Positions 17,485-26,974 of a stretch of DNA of 64,000 bases are shown here, piece after piece. The DNA is from UBA935 sp031556725 (GTDB taxonomy: Bacteria > Bacillota > Clostridia > Lachnospirales > Lachnospiraceae), in assembly GCA_031556725.1 (NCBI GenBank), contig JAVBSL010000002.1, forward strand, positions 1-64,000, written 5' to 3'. A program made the position numbers and the translations under genes. Within the stretch, counting starts at the first letter, position 1. Every line of letters starts with the position of its first letter. Below the pieces are notes generated by a model, which was not told the origin of the DNA, ran no database searches, and saw only the letters and a program-made list of their open reading frames with translations.

Positions 17485-17514
17485 AAAGGCTCTGCATTTG
17501 CAGGGCTTTTATTT
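17485..17514 (+). terminator. Intrinsic terminator after cheR
   Basis: AAAGGCTCTGC pairs with GCAGGGCTTTT (11 bp with two wobbles) around an ATTT loop. The rest of the 17473-17683 gap is AT-rich and holds no gene that I can support. Confidence 0.75.
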
Positions 17515-17683
17515 GTCATGTATAAAGATATCCAAAATAGCTAATTTGTAAAATAGGGATAATGATTTTTTTATACAATATAACGATAATAAAAGGATAT
17601 TATTGTCAAAAAGATACCTTAATGATAAAGTTTCTATATATTAATATCAGTTCATTACATATGAAAGGACAAAGGGAGATGGC

Positions 17684-19669
17684 ATGAAGCTAAGAACTAA
17701 ATTTGTGTTAATGTTATCGCTATTTGCGTTGTTACCGGCGCTGGTGGTTGGAACGATAACAATAGTCATTGCGGGAAATAAATCAATAGCTGATGCTCAA
17801 GACAGTGCAAAGCAGATGTTGGAGTTGGCAGAGGGCGGAACGATAAGTATTATAGAAATGGTGGAACGGATTAATCAACAAACCGGTAATGAAAATTTGT
17901 TGAAATCATTTCTTACAAGCGACCGCATTACGGCTGCTGAGGTAAATCAAAGATTAAAAGAGATTACGGATACATATCCAGTACTGGATAATGCAATATT
18001 AACCAATAAAGAGGGTGTTGTAGTAGCATCAGATGATGAATCCATGATTGGATTTGATTGTAATCAGGCATGGCCGGAGGTAATGAAACAGGCTATATCC
18101 ACCAATCAGCAGGTTCTTTCAACGGGAACCAAAAATGTGTTATCAGGAAATGTCATGCTGGTTATGGCAACACCGGTAACAAACGGATTGAATGTGGAAG
18201 GATATTTTATAACCGCAGTCAGTGTTTTGGAAATTTACAATAAAGTTATAGCCAAAGCGAAGATTATGGATAGCGGCTATATTTATGTGGTAGAGCCTGA
18301 TGGTACCATGTTGATGCATCCGAATACGGAAATTTTATTGGATAAGGAAAGCTTTAATAGTCTGCCCATCGCCGATACGGTTAAAATGAGTCCGCACGGA
18401 AGCGGCAAGTATACTTTTAACGGTGAAACAAAATATTACATTTATGATACAGAAAGTAATGGTTGGATCTATGTAGCGGTCATGCCGCAAAATGATGTAG
18501 AGAATCTGGCTAAAACAATTGTAAATCTATTATCTATTATTACAGGTATCATTTTTGTGATGGGTCCTTTTGTTGCAATTGCTTTTGCTAATGGTATCAT
18601 AAAACCTATTTTAAAAGTTTCTGACGGTATTAAGCAGCTTTTTGATGGTGATTTTACGTATAATGTTGAGATTAAAAGTAAAAATGAACTTGGCCAGATG
18701 GCGGAACAGCTTAATGAGACCACTAATCACCTGTCGGAAATTGTCGGTGGTGTCAAGAATACCTCCGGTTCCATGGGAGAACAATCGGATGCGCTGGCAA
18801 TTGTATCAAAAGAAATGTCTACTGCCATTAACGATTTGGTCATAGCTATTGATACCATATCCCAAGGCTCTACTACACAGGCCAACGATTTGCAGGATAC
18901 ACTGGAGATGCTGATTGAGCTGGAGAGCGAGATGGCGGATATTGAACAGAATCTGAATGATGTTGCCGGTTCGGCTGTTAACGCCCAAAGCAAAGCAGTG
19001 AATGGTCAGAATATCGTTAATGAGCTGGCAGAAGCAATTAAAGATATCAGAGAAACCTTTGAATTATTTAGAAATAAAATTTCCAATCTGGGAAATACCG
19101 TTTCAGAGATCAGTAATATTACTGATGCTATCAATGCCATCTCCAGCCAGACAAATCTGCTGGCTCTGAATGCATCCATTGAAGCAGCCAGAGCCGGAGA
19201 GATGGGAAAAGGGTTTGCTGTGGTTGCCGGTGAAGTTGGAAATCTGGCCGAACAGTCCAGAAAATCCGCTGCGGAGATCAGTGTACTGATTAAGAATGTA
19301 AACATGGAAACGGATAGTGTGGTAAAGGACTCTGCCCATGTGGAGACGTTACTGGAAGAACAAAGTAAGGTTATTGAAAACGTCATGGAAGCTTTCCGGG
19401 CAACCTTAGAATCCATTCAGGTGGCAGAACCGATTATCAAGGATACCTTTGGCGCCTTAAATATAGCGGAAAAGGCAGGCCATACAGTAAGAGAACGGTC
19501 AGAATCCATAGCCAGTGTTTCTGAAGAAATTATGGCTTCCACTGAAAGAATTTCAGCAACATCGGAAGAATTACTGGCTACCAGTGAAGGAGTTGCGGAA
19601 AATGCTGCCAAAGCAAGTGTGGCGGCAGAGCACTTAAATGAAACCATGAGCAAATTTAAGTGCAACTAA
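17684..19669 (+). CDS. Methyl-accepting chemotaxis protein
   Basis: A 661-residue transmembrane chemoreceptor. An N-terminal membrane helix (about 8-28) is followed by an extracellular double-Cache-like sensor domain (about 35-280), a second helix (about 284-308), a HAMP domain (about 310-362) and a long coiled-coil signalling domain. The conserved hairpin tip reads AISSQTNLLALNASIEAARAG, then GKGFAVVAGEVGNLAEQS. No ligand-specific feature is recognisable. It begins after a 211-bp gap downstream of cheR. It ends four bases before the convergent yprB-like gene. Confidence 0.95.
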   Translation: MKLRTKFVLMLSLFALLPALVVGTITIVIAGNKSIADAQDSAKQMLELAEGGTISIIEMVERINQQTGNENLLKSFLTSDRITAAEVNQRLKEITDTYPVLDNAILTNKEGVVVASDDESMIGFDCNQAWPEVMKQAISTNQQVLSTGTKNVLSGNVMLVMATPVTNGLNVEGYFITAVSVLEIYNKVIAKAKIMDSGYIYVVEPDGTMLMHPNTEILLDKESFNSLPIADTVKMSPHGSGKYTFNGETKYYIYDTESNGWIYVAVMPQNDVENLAKTIVNLLSIITGIIFVMGPFVAIAFANGIIKPILKVSDGIKQLFDGDFTYNVEIKSKNELGQMAEQLNETTNHLSEIVGGVKNTSGSMGEQSDALAIVSKEMSTAINDLVIAIDTISQGSTTQANDLQDTLEMLIELESEMADIEQNLNDVAGSAVNAQSKAVNGQNIVNELAEAIKDIRETFELFRNKISNLGNTVSEISNITDAINAISSQTNLLALNASIEAARAGEMGKGFAVVAGEVGNLAEQSRKSAAEISVLIKNVNMETDSVVKDSAHVETLLEEQSKVIENVMEAFRATLESIQVAEPIIKDTFGALNIAEKAGHTVRERSESIASVSEEIMASTERISATSEELLATSEGVAENAAKASVAAEHLNETMSKFKCN

Positions 19670-19673
19670 TTTA

Positions 19674-20768
19674 CTATTTGATAGTATTAAGTACGTGCTT
19701 GGCGTATTCGGAAAAAAGCTTTCGATTCTTTTTGATTTCATCTGTTACTTCAAAAAAGAAATCACGGCTGTTATAGTCTTGCTTAAAGAAGGGCTCCACG
19801 ATTACCTCCCATTGAGGTAAGAAGGTGCCTTTCTTTTTTGAATAACAGGTAGAAGCGGTGGCCTGCGTTCGGTATTCCTTATCCACATAAGAGGATATGG
19901 ATTTGTGCAGGGCACAATCTTCGGTGGGCAGGTAGTAATAATCTTTGTAGTTGGCATAAAAGAATTTCAATTCCTTTTCATACAGCGGAACAGCCAGATA
20001 ACCCTCCTGATCCTCTCCTTTGAAAAAACAATCATATTTATTAAAGGAAAGGGGAACCGGTAGTGCAGATGGCAGAAGCAACTTCATGAAAAGCATATTT
20101 TTGGCATCGCCATTATAATCGGTATAGTAATTAGCCTGTACTTTTTTTGCTTTGACTTCTCCGTTAAACAGGTCATAGTACCCTAAAATAGGTAATAACT
20201 CCAGCATTCCCTTTAAGTCGCTGCTATTGTGCAAAAGGAGCAGATAACGGCCTTCAATAGAAGGTGAAGCTGCATAGTCATGAAATACGGAAATCAAATC
20301 ACCGCCGTTATAAATGTCAAGGCGGGCAATATTCAAGTGCTTTTCAATGGTTTTTTGTTTGCAATTGGGAAGGCCCAACAATTCACGATAAGGTACCACC
20401 CGACGATAAATATCAATGCCTTCAAAATGGTCAAAGGAATAAGAAAGGCTATATTTAGAACATTTCTGCAGAATAAAAGGAAGGTCAAAATTATTTCCGT
20501 TAAAGTGCACCAAATGGGTGAAATCGGCAGAAAAAGCAAAAAAAGCATCTAAAAGTTCCTTTTCCTCGGAATAGGCATCGGCCAGCCATTGAATAAGGTT
20601 CCATTTTCCGTTCTTGAAAAAGGCACAGCCAATCAGATATAAATAGGAACTTGAAGCGGAAAAACCCGTGGTTTCAATATCTATAAAGAGAATTTTTTCC
20701 AAAGGTGCTATTTTTTCCAAATGATATTTTAAAGAATAATCGTTTAAACACTCTGTTTCCGTACGCAT
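19674..20768 (-). CDS. Ribonuclease H-like exonuclease domain protein (YprB-like)
   Basis: A 364-residue protein with a DnaQ/RNase H-like fold. The first acidic motif is ILFIDIETTGFS (DxE), followed by LVHFNGNNFDLPF and a later helical segment with DLISVFHDY, compatible with the DEDD nuclease set. It matches the YprB ribonuclease H-like family of Firmicutes, of unproved function. I chose ATG 20768 because GGGGG lies about 10 bases upstream. Extending to 20849 would add 27 residues without a ribosome binding site. It is convergent with the chemoreceptor and divergent from rnfC. Confidence 0.75.
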   Translation of the reverse strand: MRTETECLNDYSLKYHLEKIAPLEKILFIDIETTGFSASSSYLYLIGCAFFKNGKWNLIQWLADAYSEEKELLDAFFAFSADFTHLVHFNGNNFDLPFILQKCSKYSLSYSFDHFEGIDIYRRVVPYRELLGLPNCKQKTIEKHLNIARLDIYNGGDLISVFHDYAASPSIEGRYLLLLHNSSDLKGMLELLPILGYYDLFNGEVKAKKVQANYYTDYNGDAKNMLFMKLLLPSALPVPLSFNKYDCFFKGEDQEGYLAVPLYEKELKFFYANYKDYYYLPTEDCALHKSISSYVDKEYRTQATASTCYSKKKGTFLPQWEVIVEPFFKQDYNSRDFFFEVTDEIKKNRKLFSEYAKHVLNTIK

Positions 20769-20904
20769 AATGAAAGACCCCCGATTCCTAAAATATTTAA
20801 CAACAGTATTGTAGCATATTTTACAAAAATGCAGTAGTATTTTTGACAAAAAAATAGTATATTTAAAAGGATGATGTAAGTAAACGAAGAAAGAAGGGTA
20901 AGAG

Positions 20905-22221
20905 ATGTCAAAGAAAACGTTTGTGGGCGGTATTCATCCTTACGACGGCAAGGACTTATCGAAAGACAAGCCTATTAAAGCAATATTACCTAAAGGTGAA
21001 GTGGTTTATCCTTTAGCACAGCATATCGGAGCCCCGGCCGTGGCAATTGTAAAAAAGGGAGACAAGGTTCTGGCCGGGCAGAAGATAGCTGAGGCAAGCG
21101 GCTTTGTGTCAGTACCGGTTCATGCAACGGTATCCGGGACGGTGAAGGCCATAGAGCCCAGACGCGTGGTAACCGGTGATATGATTATGAGCATTATCGT
21201 GGAAAATGATGATTTATATGAAGAAACAGAATACCTGCCGGTAAAACCTTTGGAGGAAATGACAAAAGCAGAGGTGGTAGAACGAATCAAAGAGGCCGGT
21301 ATTGTGGGAATGGGCGGAGCCGGATTTCCGACCTTCATTAAAATGTCTCCTAAGGAGCCGGAAAAAATAGAATATGTAATAGCCAATTGTGCGGAATGCG
21401 AGCCTTACCTTACCTCTGATTATCGCCGGATGTTAGAAGAGCCGGAGAAGTTGGTGGGTGGCTTGAAGGTACTGCTAAGCTTATTTGATAATGCCAGAGG
21501 AATTCTGGCGATCGAAGATAATAAGCAGGATTGTATTGATTTGTTAAAAGAATTGACCAAAGATGAGCCCAGAATCAGCGTTAAGGCCTTAAAGACTAAA
21601 TATCCGCAAGGTGCGGAACGACAGTTAATCTATGCCACTACCGGCAGAATGATTGATTCCACGATGTTGCCGGCCGATGTGGGATGTATTGTCAGCAATG
21701 TGGATACTATCATAACTGTAAACAGAGCAATTACAAAGGGAAAACCGATGATGTACCGGGTGGTAACAGTAACCGGAGATGCCATTGCCAATCCCCGTAA
21801 TTTTATTGTCAGGATTGGTACCAGTTACAGTCAGTTAGTGGAAGAAGCGGGTGGCTTTAAAGAGAAGCCTGTAAAAATTATTTCCGGCGGTCCGATGATG
21901 GGTTTTGCCCTGTTTGATACCAACATCCCGATTACCAAGACTGCATCGGCATTGCTGTGTTTGACCAAAGATGAAGTTTCCATGATGGAACCCAGTGTCT
22001 GCATTAATTGCGGAAAGTGTGTGGAAGTATGTCCCGGCCGGGTTTTGCCCAGAAAATTAGCCGACTATGCCGAACAGGGTAATGAAGAAGCTTTCTTAAA
22101 ATATAACGGAATGGAATGTTGTGAATGCGGCTGCTGCAGCTTTGTGTGTCCTGCTAAACGGCATTTGACCCAATCGATAAAATCAATGCGCAAGATACAG
22201 CTTGCCAAGAAGAAAAAGTAG
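20905..22221 (+). CDS. rnfC: Rnf electron transport complex subunit C
   Basis: A 438-residue peripheral subunit carrying NADH/FMN-binding and iron-sulfur sites of the ferredoxin:NAD+ oxidoreductase. The N terminus starts with FVGGIHPYDGKDLS and a barrel-sandwich domain. VGMGGAGFPTFIK and ANCAECEPYLTSDYR form the flavin-site region. Two 4Fe-4S motifs sit near the C terminus, CINCGKCVEVCPGR and CCECGCCSFVCPAK. It is first in the rnfCDGEAB operon, the order known from Acetobacterium and Clostridium. Confidence 0.96.
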   Translation: MSKKTFVGGIHPYDGKDLSKDKPIKAILPKGEVVYPLAQHIGAPAVAIVKKGDKVLAGQKIAEASGFVSVPVHATVSGTVKAIEPRRVVTGDMIMSIIVENDDLYEETEYLPVKPLEEMTKAEVVERIKEAGIVGMGGAGFPTFIKMSPKEPEKIEYVIANCAECEPYLTSDYRRMLEEPEKLVGGLKVLLSLFDNARGILAIEDNKQDCIDLLKELTKDEPRISVKALKTKYPQGAERQLIYATTGRMIDSTMLPADVGCIVSNVDTIITVNRAITKGKPMMYRVVTVTGDAIANPRNFIVRIGTSYSQLVEEAGGFKEKPVKIISGGPMMGFALFDTNIPITKTASALLCLTKDEVSMMEPSVCINCGKCVEVCPGRVLPRKLADYAEQGNEEAFLKYNGMECCECGCCSFVCPAKRHLTQSIKSMRKIQLAKKKK

Positions 22222-22232
22222 GAGGAATGAAA

Positions 22233-23159
22233 ATGAGTGATTTGATGAAGGTATCATCCAATCCCCATATCCGGTCCAGAGTCGGGACAAATAATATTAT
22301 GCTGGCAGTTATCATAGCCCTTCTTCCGGCGGCAGGATTCGGTATTTATAATTTTGGTTCCAATGCATTGCTTATAATACTGATTACAGTAGCAACTACG
22401 GTAACTACCGAGTTTGCATTTGAAAAGTTTATGAAGAAACCGGTAACCATTGGCGACTATTCAGCTGTGGTGACGGGTCTGTTGCTGGCTCTTAATCTGC
22501 CGTCCACAGCACCCTGGTGGATTGCGGTAATCGGCGGTGTGTTTGCCATTTTAGTTGTAAAAATGCTATTTGGCGGTTTGGGGCAGAACTTTATGAATCC
22601 GGCGCTGGCCGCCAGATGCTTTCTGCTGATTGCCTATACGCCGATCATGTGTAATTTTGAAACCGATGTATTTACCGGAGCAACCCCGCTTGCCTTGATG
22701 AAAAGCGGAGAAAATGTAGATATTATAGATATGATTATAGGCAGGACAGCCGGAACCATCGGTGAGACATCCATGATCGCCATTGTGCTGGGGGCCTGTA
22801 TCTTGATTCTTTTGGGAGTAATCGATCTGCGGATTCCGGGAACCTATATTGTATCTTTTGCGGTCTTTATATGGTTGTTTAGCGGTCAGCACAGTGTAAC
22901 TTTTGTGACGGCTCATCTGGCTGGCGGCGGACTGATGTTAGGAGCTTTTTTCATGGCTACCGACTATGTAACCCGTCCGATTACCAGGAAAGGGCAATAC
23001 ATATATGGACTGCTGTTAGGATTTCTGACAGCTATATTCCGTGTGTTCGGACCTTCGGCAGAGGGAGTATCTTATGCCATTATAATCGGGAATTTGCTGG
23101 TACCGCTTATTGAGAAATTTACGGTTCCCAAAGCCTTTGGAGCAGGAGGTAAAGCATGA
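22233..23159 (+). CDS. rnfD: Rnf complex subunit D
   Basis: A 308-residue integral membrane protein with a covalently bound FMN in the family. SNPHIRS at the N terminus and KPVTIGDYSAVVTGLLLALN are family hallmarks. TGATPL is the likely flavinylation site (Thr attachment). GGLGQNFMNPALAARCFL is also conserved. I chose ATG 22233 because GGAGG lies 7 bases upstream; the in-frame ATG 22227 is only one base from that element. Its last bases overlap rnfG. Confidence 0.95.
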   Translation: MSDLMKVSSNPHIRSRVGTNNIMLAVIIALLPAAGFGIYNFGSNALLIILITVATTVTTEFAFEKFMKKPVTIGDYSAVVTGLLLALNLPSTAPWWIAVIGGVFAILVVKMLFGGLGQNFMNPALAARCFLLIAYTPIMCNFETDVFTGATPLALMKSGENVDIIDMIIGRTAGTIGETSMIAIVLGACILILLGVIDLRIPGTYIVSFAVFIWLFSGQHSVTFVTAHLAGGGLMLGAFFMATDYVTRPITRKGQYIYGLLLGFLTAIFRVFGPSAEGVSYAIIIGNLLVPLIEKFTVPKAFGAGGKA

Positions 23160-23767
23160 AAAGTATGATGAAAGATGCGGCGATTCTTGTAGTAATAACA
23201 GTAATTGCCGGATTGCTTTTAGGCGGTGTGTATCAGATTACCCAAAATCCCATTGCAATGGCCGAGGAAAAAGCTACGAAAGAGGCTTATAATCAAGTAT
23301 TTGCGCAGGCTTCGGAATTTGAGATGATAGAGAATAAAGATATGAGCACATCTTTGACCTGGGCTGAAGAAGGCTACGCCGGAGTACAGATTGATGCAGT
23401 ATTACGTGCCCTGGATAAAGACGGAAGTAAATTGGGATATGTACTTAAATTAACCAGTCATGAAGGATATGGCGGTGATATTACTTTTACCATGGGTATC
23501 GGTAATGATGGAAGCATAAACGGTATTTCGATTTTGAAAATATCAGAGACAGCAGGTTTGGGAATGAAAGCTGAATCAGTATTGGTTCCGCAATTTGCAG
23601 ATAAAAAAGTAGAAAAGTTCAGTTTGACTAAAGGCGGGGCTATGGCGGAAGCACAAATTGATGCCATCAGCGGAGCGACCATTACCTCCAATGCTTTTGT
23701 TACTGCCGCTAATGCCGGACTGTATTTTTTTAAGACAGAATTAGGAGGTGACAAAGATGAATCCTAA
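23156..23767 (+). CDS. rnfG: Rnf complex subunit G
   Basis: A 203-residue protein with one N-terminal membrane helix (about 8-26) and a periplasm-facing FMN-binding domain. LTSHEGYGGDITFTMGI is the typical FMN_bind core, and DAISGATITSNAF contains the SGAT flavinylation motif recognised by ApbE. The convergent apbE gene at the end of the operon fits this modification. It overlaps rnfD by 4 nt and rnfE by 11 nt. Confidence 0.95.
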   Translation: MKSMMKDAAILVVITVIAGLLLGGVYQITQNPIAMAEEKATKEAYNQVFAQASEFEMIENKDMSTSLTWAEEGYAGVQIDAVLRALDKDGSKLGYVLKLTSHEGYGGDITFTMGIGNDGSINGISILKISETAGLGMKAESVLVPQFADKKVEKFSLTKGGAMAEAQIDAISGATITSNAFVTAANAGLYFFKTELGGDKDES

Positions 23768-24500
23768 AGAAAACAGTGTAACGGAACGATTGATCAACGG
23801 CCTGATTAAGGAAAATCCAACCTTTGTCCTGATGTTGGGAATGTGTCCCACCTTAGCCGTAACCACTTCGGCAGTGAATGGTATTGGGATGGGGTTGACC
23901 ACCATGGTGGTACTGGCCTTAAGTAATATGCTGATCTCCATGCTGCGGAATATTATTCCCGACAAAGTGAGAATTCCGGCATATATTGTCATTATTGCAA
24001 CCTTTGTGACGGTAGTGGAACTTTTACTGAAAGCCTATATTCCTTTTCTTTATGATGCCTTGGGATTATATATTCCGTTAATCGTAGTAAATTGTATTAT
24101 TTTGGGCCGGGCGGAAGCTTATGCTTCCAAGTATAAAGTAGTGCTGTCGATATTTGACGGAGTTGGTATGGGTCTTGGTTTTACCGTTGCCCTGACCATG
24201 ATCGGAGCAATCAGAGAGGTTTTGGGAGCCGGAGAATTGTTTGGGTTTTCGGTCCTGCCGGCCAGTTATGTACCTTGTAGTATTTTTGTTTTGGCACCGG
24301 GCGCTTTTTTTGTTCTGGCATGCCTTACGGCTATTCAGAATAAGGTGAAAATCAATGGTGAAAAAAAAGGAAAAGATATGTCGAAGATTCAGTCCGGATG
24401 CAGTACTGATTGTATGAATTGCAGTGATTCGGGATGCAGCCGCCGGTTGTTTGACTTTAAGGAAGAAAAACAGGAACAGGAGGTAAAGATTGATGATTAA
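23757..24500 (+). CDS. rnfE: Rnf complex subunit E with a Cys-rich C-terminal tail
   Basis: A 247-residue RnfE/RsxE membrane protein with six predicted helices. LINGLIKENPTFVLMLGMCP and GVGMGLGFTVALTMIGAIRE are hallmark sequences. Beyond the last helix a hydrophilic tail holds GCSTDCMNCSDSGCSRR, four cysteines spaced Cx3C, Cx2C, Cx4C, which core RnfE lacks. I chose ATG 23757 because AGGAGG is 8 bases upstream; the GTG at 23748 overlaps that site. It overlaps rnfA by 8 nt. Confidence 0.93.
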   Translation: MNPKENSVTERLINGLIKENPTFVLMLGMCPTLAVTTSAVNGIGMGLTTMVVLALSNMLISMLRNIIPDKVRIPAYIVIIATFVTVVELLLKAYIPFLYDALGLYIPLIVVNCIILGRAEAYASKYKVVLSIFDGVGMGLGFTVALTMIGAIREVLGAGELFGFSVLPASYVPCSIFVLAPGAFFVLACLTAIQNKVKINGEKKGKDMSKIQSGCSTDCMNCSDSGCSRRLFDFKEEKQEQEVKIDD

Positions 24501-25071
24501 GGAATTACTGATAATTATGATAGCTTCCTCCCTGGTAAATAATGTGGTATTAAGTCAGTTTTTGGGATTATGCCCCTTTTTAGGAGTGTCGAAAAAGACT
24601 GAAACGGCTGCCGGCATGGGTGCTGCGGTTATTTTCGTAATCACTCTGGCCTCGGCAGTGACCGGAGCCATCTACAATTATATCTTAGTGCCTCTTGATG
24701 TGACCTATTTACAGACCATCGTATTTATCCTGGTAATTGCGGCACTGGTACAGTTTGTGGAGATGTTCTTAAAGAAATATATGGTTGGTCTTTATAACGC
24801 CCTGGGTGTTTATTTACCGCTGATTACCACCAACTGTGCAGTGCTTGGTGTGGCATTGGTAAATGTCCAGAAAAATTATGGTATGGTAGCCGGTATTGTA
24901 AATGGATTTGCCACCGCTGCCGGTTTTGCTGTTTCGATTATTATTTTGGCCGGGATTCGGGAAAAAATGGAGTTTAATGATATTCCGGAGTCCTTTAAAG
25001 GAATGCCCATAGTCTTGATTACCGCAGGTTTGATGGCGATTGCTTTCTGTGGTTTTTCAGGACTGTTATAG
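24493..25071 (+). CDS. rnfA: Rnf complex subunit A
   Basis: A 192-residue integral membrane protein with six helices and inverted topology relative to RnfE. NNVVLSQFLGLCPFLGVSKK and GVYLPLITTNCAVLG are diagnostic; their cysteines coordinate the intramembrane iron-sulfur centre shared with RnfE. ATG 24493 has CAGGAGG about 9 bases upstream. It is the fifth gene of the operon and translationally overlaps rnfE. Confidence 0.96.
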   Translation: MIKELLIIMIASSLVNNVVLSQFLGLCPFLGVSKKTETAAGMGAAVIFVITLASAVTGAIYNYILVPLDVTYLQTIVFILVIAALVQFVEMFLKKYMVGLYNALGVYLPLITTNCAVLGVALVNVQKNYGMVAGIVNGFATAAGFAVSIIILAGIREKMEFNDIPESFKGMPIVLITAGLMAIAFCGFSGLL

Positions 25072-25083
25072 GAGGTAAAGCAG

Positions 25084-25884
25084 ATGAATATGACAGGTGT
25101 GTTGACAGCAATAGTGATCATCGGCGGAATTGGTTTATTTATCGGTTTGTTTTTGGGGATTGCCGCCCTTATTTTTCGGGTTGAGGTAGATGAAAAGGAA
25201 GAAGCGGTATTAGGAGCATTGCCGGGAAATAACTGCGGCGGATGCGGATTTCCGGGTTGTTCCGGTTTGGCACAGGCAATTGCAAAAGGAGAAGCGGCAG
25301 TAAACGCCTGCCCTGTAGGCGGCGAAAAGGTTGGAAAGATCATTGCCGAAATTATGGGAGTGGAAGCCGGAGAAAGCATCAGGCAGCCGGCTTTTGTGAA
25401 GTGCCAGGGCGATTGCGAGAAAGCCTGTTTGGATTATGAATACTGCGGAGCCATGGATTGTGCCATTCAGGCTTTTGTCCCGGGTGGCGGTGCAAAATCC
25501 TGCAATTACGGGTGTTTTGGCTATGGAAATTGTGTGAAGGTATGTCAGTTTGATGCCATTCATATTGAAAACGGTATTGCGGTAGTGGATAAAGAAAAAT
25601 GTAAGGCCTGTAGCCAATGTATTACGGCCTGCCCTAAAAAGCTGATTACATTGGTGCCTTATGAAGCCAGTCATATTGTTGGTTGTAGCTCTCATGATAA
25701 AGGGCCGGTTACCACCAAAGCCTGTTCCGTCGGTTGTATCGGCTGCGGACTTTGTAAAAAGAATTGTCCGGCGGATGCCATTACTCTGGAAGAGTTTTGC
25801 GCCGTGATCGATCAGGAGAAATGTACGGGTTGCGGTACCTGTAAAGAAAAATGTCCGAAAGGCTCGATTATCGGCTCATTGTGA
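25084..25884 (+). CDS. rnfB: Rnf complex subunit B (polyferredoxin)
   Basis: A 266-residue protein with an N-terminal membrane anchor (about 5-28) and many iron-sulfur clusters. NNCGGCGFPGCSG starts the Fe-S domain shared by RnfB proteins. Later motifs are GNCVKVCQFDAI, CKACSQCITACPKK, CIGCGLCKKNCPADA and CTGCGTCKEKCPKG, four ferredoxin-type half-sites. It is the likely entry point for electrons from ferredoxin. It is the last rnf gene and overlaps the convergent apbE by 9 nt. Confidence 0.96.
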   Translation: MNMTGVLTAIVIIGGIGLFIGLFLGIAALIFRVEVDEKEEAVLGALPGNNCGGCGFPGCSGLAQAIAKGEAAVNACPVGGEKVGKIIAEIMGVEAGESIRQPAFVKCQGDCEKACLDYEYCGAMDCAIQAFVPGGGAKSCNYGCFGYGNCVKVCQFDAIHIENGIAVVDKEKCKACSQCITACPKKLITLVPYEASHIVGCSSHDKGPVTTKACSVGCIGCGLCKKNCPADAITLEEFCAVIDQEKCTGCGTCKEKCPKGSIIGSL

Positions 25885-26859
25885 TGTATAGTGCTGTTGT
25901 CCGTCTTTCGTAATAAATATGGCAGAGACATCGGGAAGGCTTTCAATCAATTGCCTTCCCTTTTCCAACCCCAAAACGAAGCAAAGGGTAGAGAGGGCAT
26001 CACCATCTACAGAATCAGGCGAAATGATAGTAACAGCCATAAGATCATTGTCAACCGGATAGCCGGTGTCAGTATCTAAAATGTGATGATACAGGACATC
26101 ATCTTTGATAAAATAACGTTCATAATTGCCGGAAGAGACGGCCGAGCAATCGGTTAACGGCAAGGTGTAAGCAGCAGTGCCCACCGGTGCAAAGGGGTCC
26201 TGGATACCCACGGTATAAGCAGATCCGTCCGGTTTAGAGCCGATGACTACAACATTTCCCCCCAGATTAATCATGGCACTGGTTACACCGTTAGCCACAA
26301 GATATTCTTTAAAACGGTCGGCAATATAACCTTTGGCAATAAAACCAAAATCAATCTGTGCAAGTGGATCGGTAAGGGTAACAGTTTGATTATCAGTATT
26401 TATTGAAACATTTTGATAGTTTATGTGCGTGATAGCCTCTAACAGGGCAGCGGAAGAAGGAATTGATGAATCAGATTTCTCACTGAAATCCCATAAGCTG
26501 CTGAGGCTGCCTACTGTCGGATCTACAGCCCCGTGAGAAAGTTCGGCATAATCCAGTGCTTTTTGCAAAAGAGCAATTGTTTCCTCAGATACCTTGACTG
26601 GCGCACCATTACTGTGATTGAGACGATAAACATCACTGCCTTCCACGGTTTTGCTGAACAGTCCCTCATATTTTTCAGCCAACAGGAAACACTGGTCTAA
26701 AAGAGGGGCCTGAGCTGAATCGTAAAGGGTTATGGTGATAACGGTATTGAAATAAAATCCGGTTTTGGAGATGGGAGTTGTTTTAGAGGCGCAGCCTGAA
26801 GAAAAAAGAACAAGAAGGATGCATAAAATAATGATTTTATATTTCATGTTTAATACCAT
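25876..26859 (-). CDS. apbE: FAD:protein FMN transferase (ApbE lipoprotein)
   Basis: A flavin transferase that attaches FMN to Ser/Thr in SGAT-type motifs of RnfG and RnfD. A lipoprotein signal with lipobox FSSGC is near residue 20. Family motifs include YHHILDTDTGYPVDND near the C terminus, IDFGFIAKGYIADR and INLGGNVVVIGSKPDG. Starts at 26859 and 26847 are both possible; AAAGG sits just upstream of 26859. Its 3' end overlaps rnfB by 9 nt in a tail-to-tail arrangement, so the two transcripts are complementary at their ends. Confidence 0.92.
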   Translation of the reverse strand: MVLNMKYKIIILCILLVLFSSGCASKTTPISKTGFYFNTVITITLYDSAQAPLLDQCFLLAEKYEGLFSKTVEGSDVYRLNHSNGAPVKVSEETIALLQKALDYAELSHGAVDPTVGSLSSLWDFSEKSDSSIPSSAALLEAITHINYQNVSINTDNQTVTLTDPLAQIDFGFIAKGYIADRFKEYLVANGVTSAMINLGGNVVVIGSKPDGSAYTVGIQDPFAPVGTAAYTLPLTDCSAVSSGNYERYFIKDDVLYHHILDTDTGYPVDNDLMAVTIISPDSVDGDALSTLCFVLGLEKGRQLIESLPDVSAIFITKDGQQHYTSQ

Positions 26860-26974
26860 GCGCCTTTCTGAGTTCGAAGAATTAAAGAAACTTCTCACAC
26901 TTTTAAAACATACTATCACAATTTGAGGAATTATGCTATCATTAAAAAATCAAGACAAAGGATGGAGAATTTCT

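Noticed and set aside
17515..17683. Sigma-D-type promoter in front of the chemoreceptor
   Set aside because: Several TAAA and GATAA-like words are present, but none has convincing spacing.
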